Assembly (NCBI GenBank): GCA_003661905.1 | Contig: QMXA01000038.1 | Coordinates: 1 to 8,015 of the forward strand | Source of the DNA: Thermoprotei archaeon | GTDB lineage: Archaea > Thermoproteota > Thermoprotei_A > Sulfolobales > Ignisphaeraceae | Length of the DNA: 8,015 nt | Direction: 5' to 3' | Shown: positions 6,708 through 8,015 of the stretch, in pieces | Layout: each line of letters begins with the position of its first letter | Numbering within the stretch: the stretch's first letter is position 1 | Translations under genes and position numbers: made by a program | The notes under the pieces: generated by a model | Databases searched by the model: none | What the model saw: the letters and a program-made list of their open reading frames with translations, nothing else | What the model was told of the DNA's origin: nothing

Positions 6708-8015
6708 ATGATTGGTGAAATTTTGAAAAGCTACCACTATGCAATTCTTATACTACTCTCATTACTGCTAATAATCCCTATACAAACACAGATACTAAAT
6801 GTACACGCATATGTAAAGCTACGTATAATAGATCCCCTATACTCCGTTCCAATACCTACAACTCCGGGAGGAGAATTCAATATAACTTTGCAAGCACCAT
6901 CTCAGAGCATTGTCAGTAGTGTTGTTCTTGAAGCACCTGGAAAGACATGTAATTTAACTATTGTAAGTTCTGAAGCTAAGAATAGTCAGCAAATCATAAA
7001 GGTTCATGTACCAACAACTTGTAAGCCCGATCTTTATGACTTAGTTATGTATGTAAAGCTTGGTGAAGCTCAGTATGAGGAGGTCATTAGTCATAACAGT
7101 GTATGGATATATGGTCAAGAGCTGAATTCTCTAAAAATTCTTCATATAACAGATGCTCATTTGGATATAGATGCTAGAGGTTATCCCTCCAGCTGGAGAT
7201 TTGAAACAGGAATACACTTAGCTGAAGTACTGAATGCAACCATAGTTCTGATAACTGGTGATGAAGTAGATTTAGGAAATGATGTGAATGCTCTTAAGAA
7301 ATTTAGAGAGGCATCTATTAAATCAAGAAAACCCTTATTCATAATTCCTGGAAATCATGATTGGGCTGGTGCAGGTCCGAACTTCCCACGATTATATGGT
7401 CTGTACATAGGTCCTAGATACTGGTTTAGGATCCTTGATAAATTCCTTATAATAGGTCTTGATACAGGGTCAGAAGGTTTCATAGATACTGAACAAGTAG
7501 AGTTCTTTGAAAATATATGTGCGAAGTACAAGGATAAGGTTAAGATAGTCTTAATGCATCACCCATTCTTTGGTTATGAAGCTTGGGGCTACATCAATGG
7601 TTCTTGGAAAGAATTTGACAAGATACAACCACTTCTATATGGTAGTTGGGCAGCTCAACCAAGTATTGCTAGGGAATTCCTAAGAATAGTTGAGGAGTAC
7701 AATGTGGCTTTAGTTATTTCAGGCCATATACATACTGATAGAGTTGTTATATATAATGGAAAGACGTACTTCATAACGACAGGTACGACTGGAGGACCTG
7801 TAAGAGAAGGTGATTTCAGAGAATTCAGGTTCTTAACGATAACCAGTGAGGGTGTAGTAACAAATATAACAGCACCTGGGAAGGACTTATTTAAACCTAT
7901 GAATGCATTCAATATAGAAAAAATAGTTCTAAAAACATTTGAAAGACCAAATACAACAGCTCTCCTGGTAAGAGTTGAGAAAGGATCTGAAATTAAGCTC
8001 AAGAACTCTCTCTTA
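6708..8015 (+). CDS. Exported calcineurin-like metallophosphoesterase (3'-truncated)
   Basis: The frame stays open for 436 codons to the window end. Residues about 11-34 form a signal peptide or anchor. Residues about 35-140 look like an Ig-like beta domain with two Cys (81 and 105) that could form a disulfide. The catalytic domain has all metallophosphoesterase motifs: D149-A-H151, G-D185-E-V-D, G-N216-H217-D218, H284-H285-P and G-H340-I-H342. These bind two metal ions and hydrolyse phosphomonoesters or diesters. Six N-x-S/T sequons fit an extracellular, glycosylated enzyme. After the catalytic domain (about residue 365) another domain begins and is cut off. ATG 6708 lacks a ribosome site; TTG 6723 has GGTGA 4 bases upstream and would leave Lys-Ser directly before the hydrophobic stretch, so it is a serious alternative. 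The gene follows the importer by 30 bases, suggesting extracellular release of an importable product. Substrate unknown. Confidence 0.88.
   Translation, partial: MIGEILKSYHYAILILLSLLLIIPIQTQILNVHAYVKLRIIDPLYSVPIPTTPGGEFNITLQAPSQSIVSSVVLEAPGKTCNLTIVSSEAKNSQQIIKVHVPTTCKPDLYDLVMYVKLGEAQYEEVISHNSVWIYGQELNSLKILHITDAHLDIDARGYPSSWRFETGIHLAEVLNATIVLITGDEVDLGNDVNALKKFREASIKSRKPLFIIPGNHDWAGAGPNFPRLYGLYIGPRYWFRILDKFLIIGLDTGSEGFIDTEQVEFFENICAKYKDKVKIVLMHHPFFGYEAWGYINGSWKEFDKIQPLLYGSWAAQPSIAREFLRIVEEYNVALVISGHIHTDRVVIYNGKTYFITTGTTGGPVREGDFREFRFLTITSEGVVTNITAPGKDLFKPMNAFNIEKIVLKTFERPNTTALLVRVEKGSEIKLKNSLL
6714..6718 (+). promoter_or_regulatory. Possible ribosome binding site for alternative TTG start at 6723
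   Basis: GGTGA lies 4 bases before TTG 6723 and inside the reading frame that begins at ATG 6708. The same GGTG core at similar spacing precedes the surface protein and the ATPase, which makes the later start plausible. Confidence 0.35.

Noticed and set aside
7655..8002. Minus-strand open frame of 115 codons near the window end
   Set aside because: It lies opposite the phosphoesterase, including its G-H-x-H motif, and has no family features.

Overview
The window looks like chromosomal DNA of an AT-rich hyperthermophilic archaeon, most likely a crenarchaeon of the Desulfurococcales type (Staphylothermus- or Ignisphaera-like). The grounds are AGA/AGG for Arg and ATA for Ile, GGAGGTG-type Shine-Dalgarno sites with GTG/TTG starts, TATA-box-like promoters, short intergenic gaps, an archaeal-type endonuclease IV homologue, and surface proteins held by a hydrophobic helix plus a stalk instead of a lipobox. 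The genus is inferred from style and was not checked by search.

Left part: positions 3-527 (+) hold the 3' part of a TIM-barrel endonuclease IV-like protein. It converges on a surface protein gene at 588-2015 (-), which encodes a signal peptide, a globular extracellular domain, an 80-residue unbroken heptad coiled coil and a C-terminal membrane anchor. A 161-base divergent region (2016-2176) carries promoter and ribosome-binding signals for both directions.

Right part: a tightly packed + strand cluster follows. It encodes a substrate-binding protein with an N-terminal membrane anchor and a (Thr-Thr-Pro)20 stalk (2177-3769), a fused double permease with 12 predicted membrane helices and two EAA loops (3775-5574), and an ABC ATPase with a C-terminal TOBE-like domain (5577-6677). 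After 30 bases comes an exported calcineurin-like metallophosphoesterase (6708 to the window end, truncated). The first three genes, with gaps of 5 and 2 bases, form a complete FbpABC/ThiBPQ/PhnSTUV-type importer. The phosphoesterase may be co-transcribed or have its own promoter at 6684-6691.

Working model (inference): the phosphoesterase dephosphorylates a compound outside the cell, and the stalked binding protein hands the product to the permease. The substrate cannot be read from the sequence, and the usual Tyr-Tyr iron-binding pair is not intact, so a plain 'iron transporter' label is unsafe. No RNA genes, CRISPR arrays, insertion sequences or defence genes were seen. No clearly undescribed system is present; the more interesting signals are the two different stalk designs on divergently transcribed surface proteins and the importer-phosphoesterase pairing.
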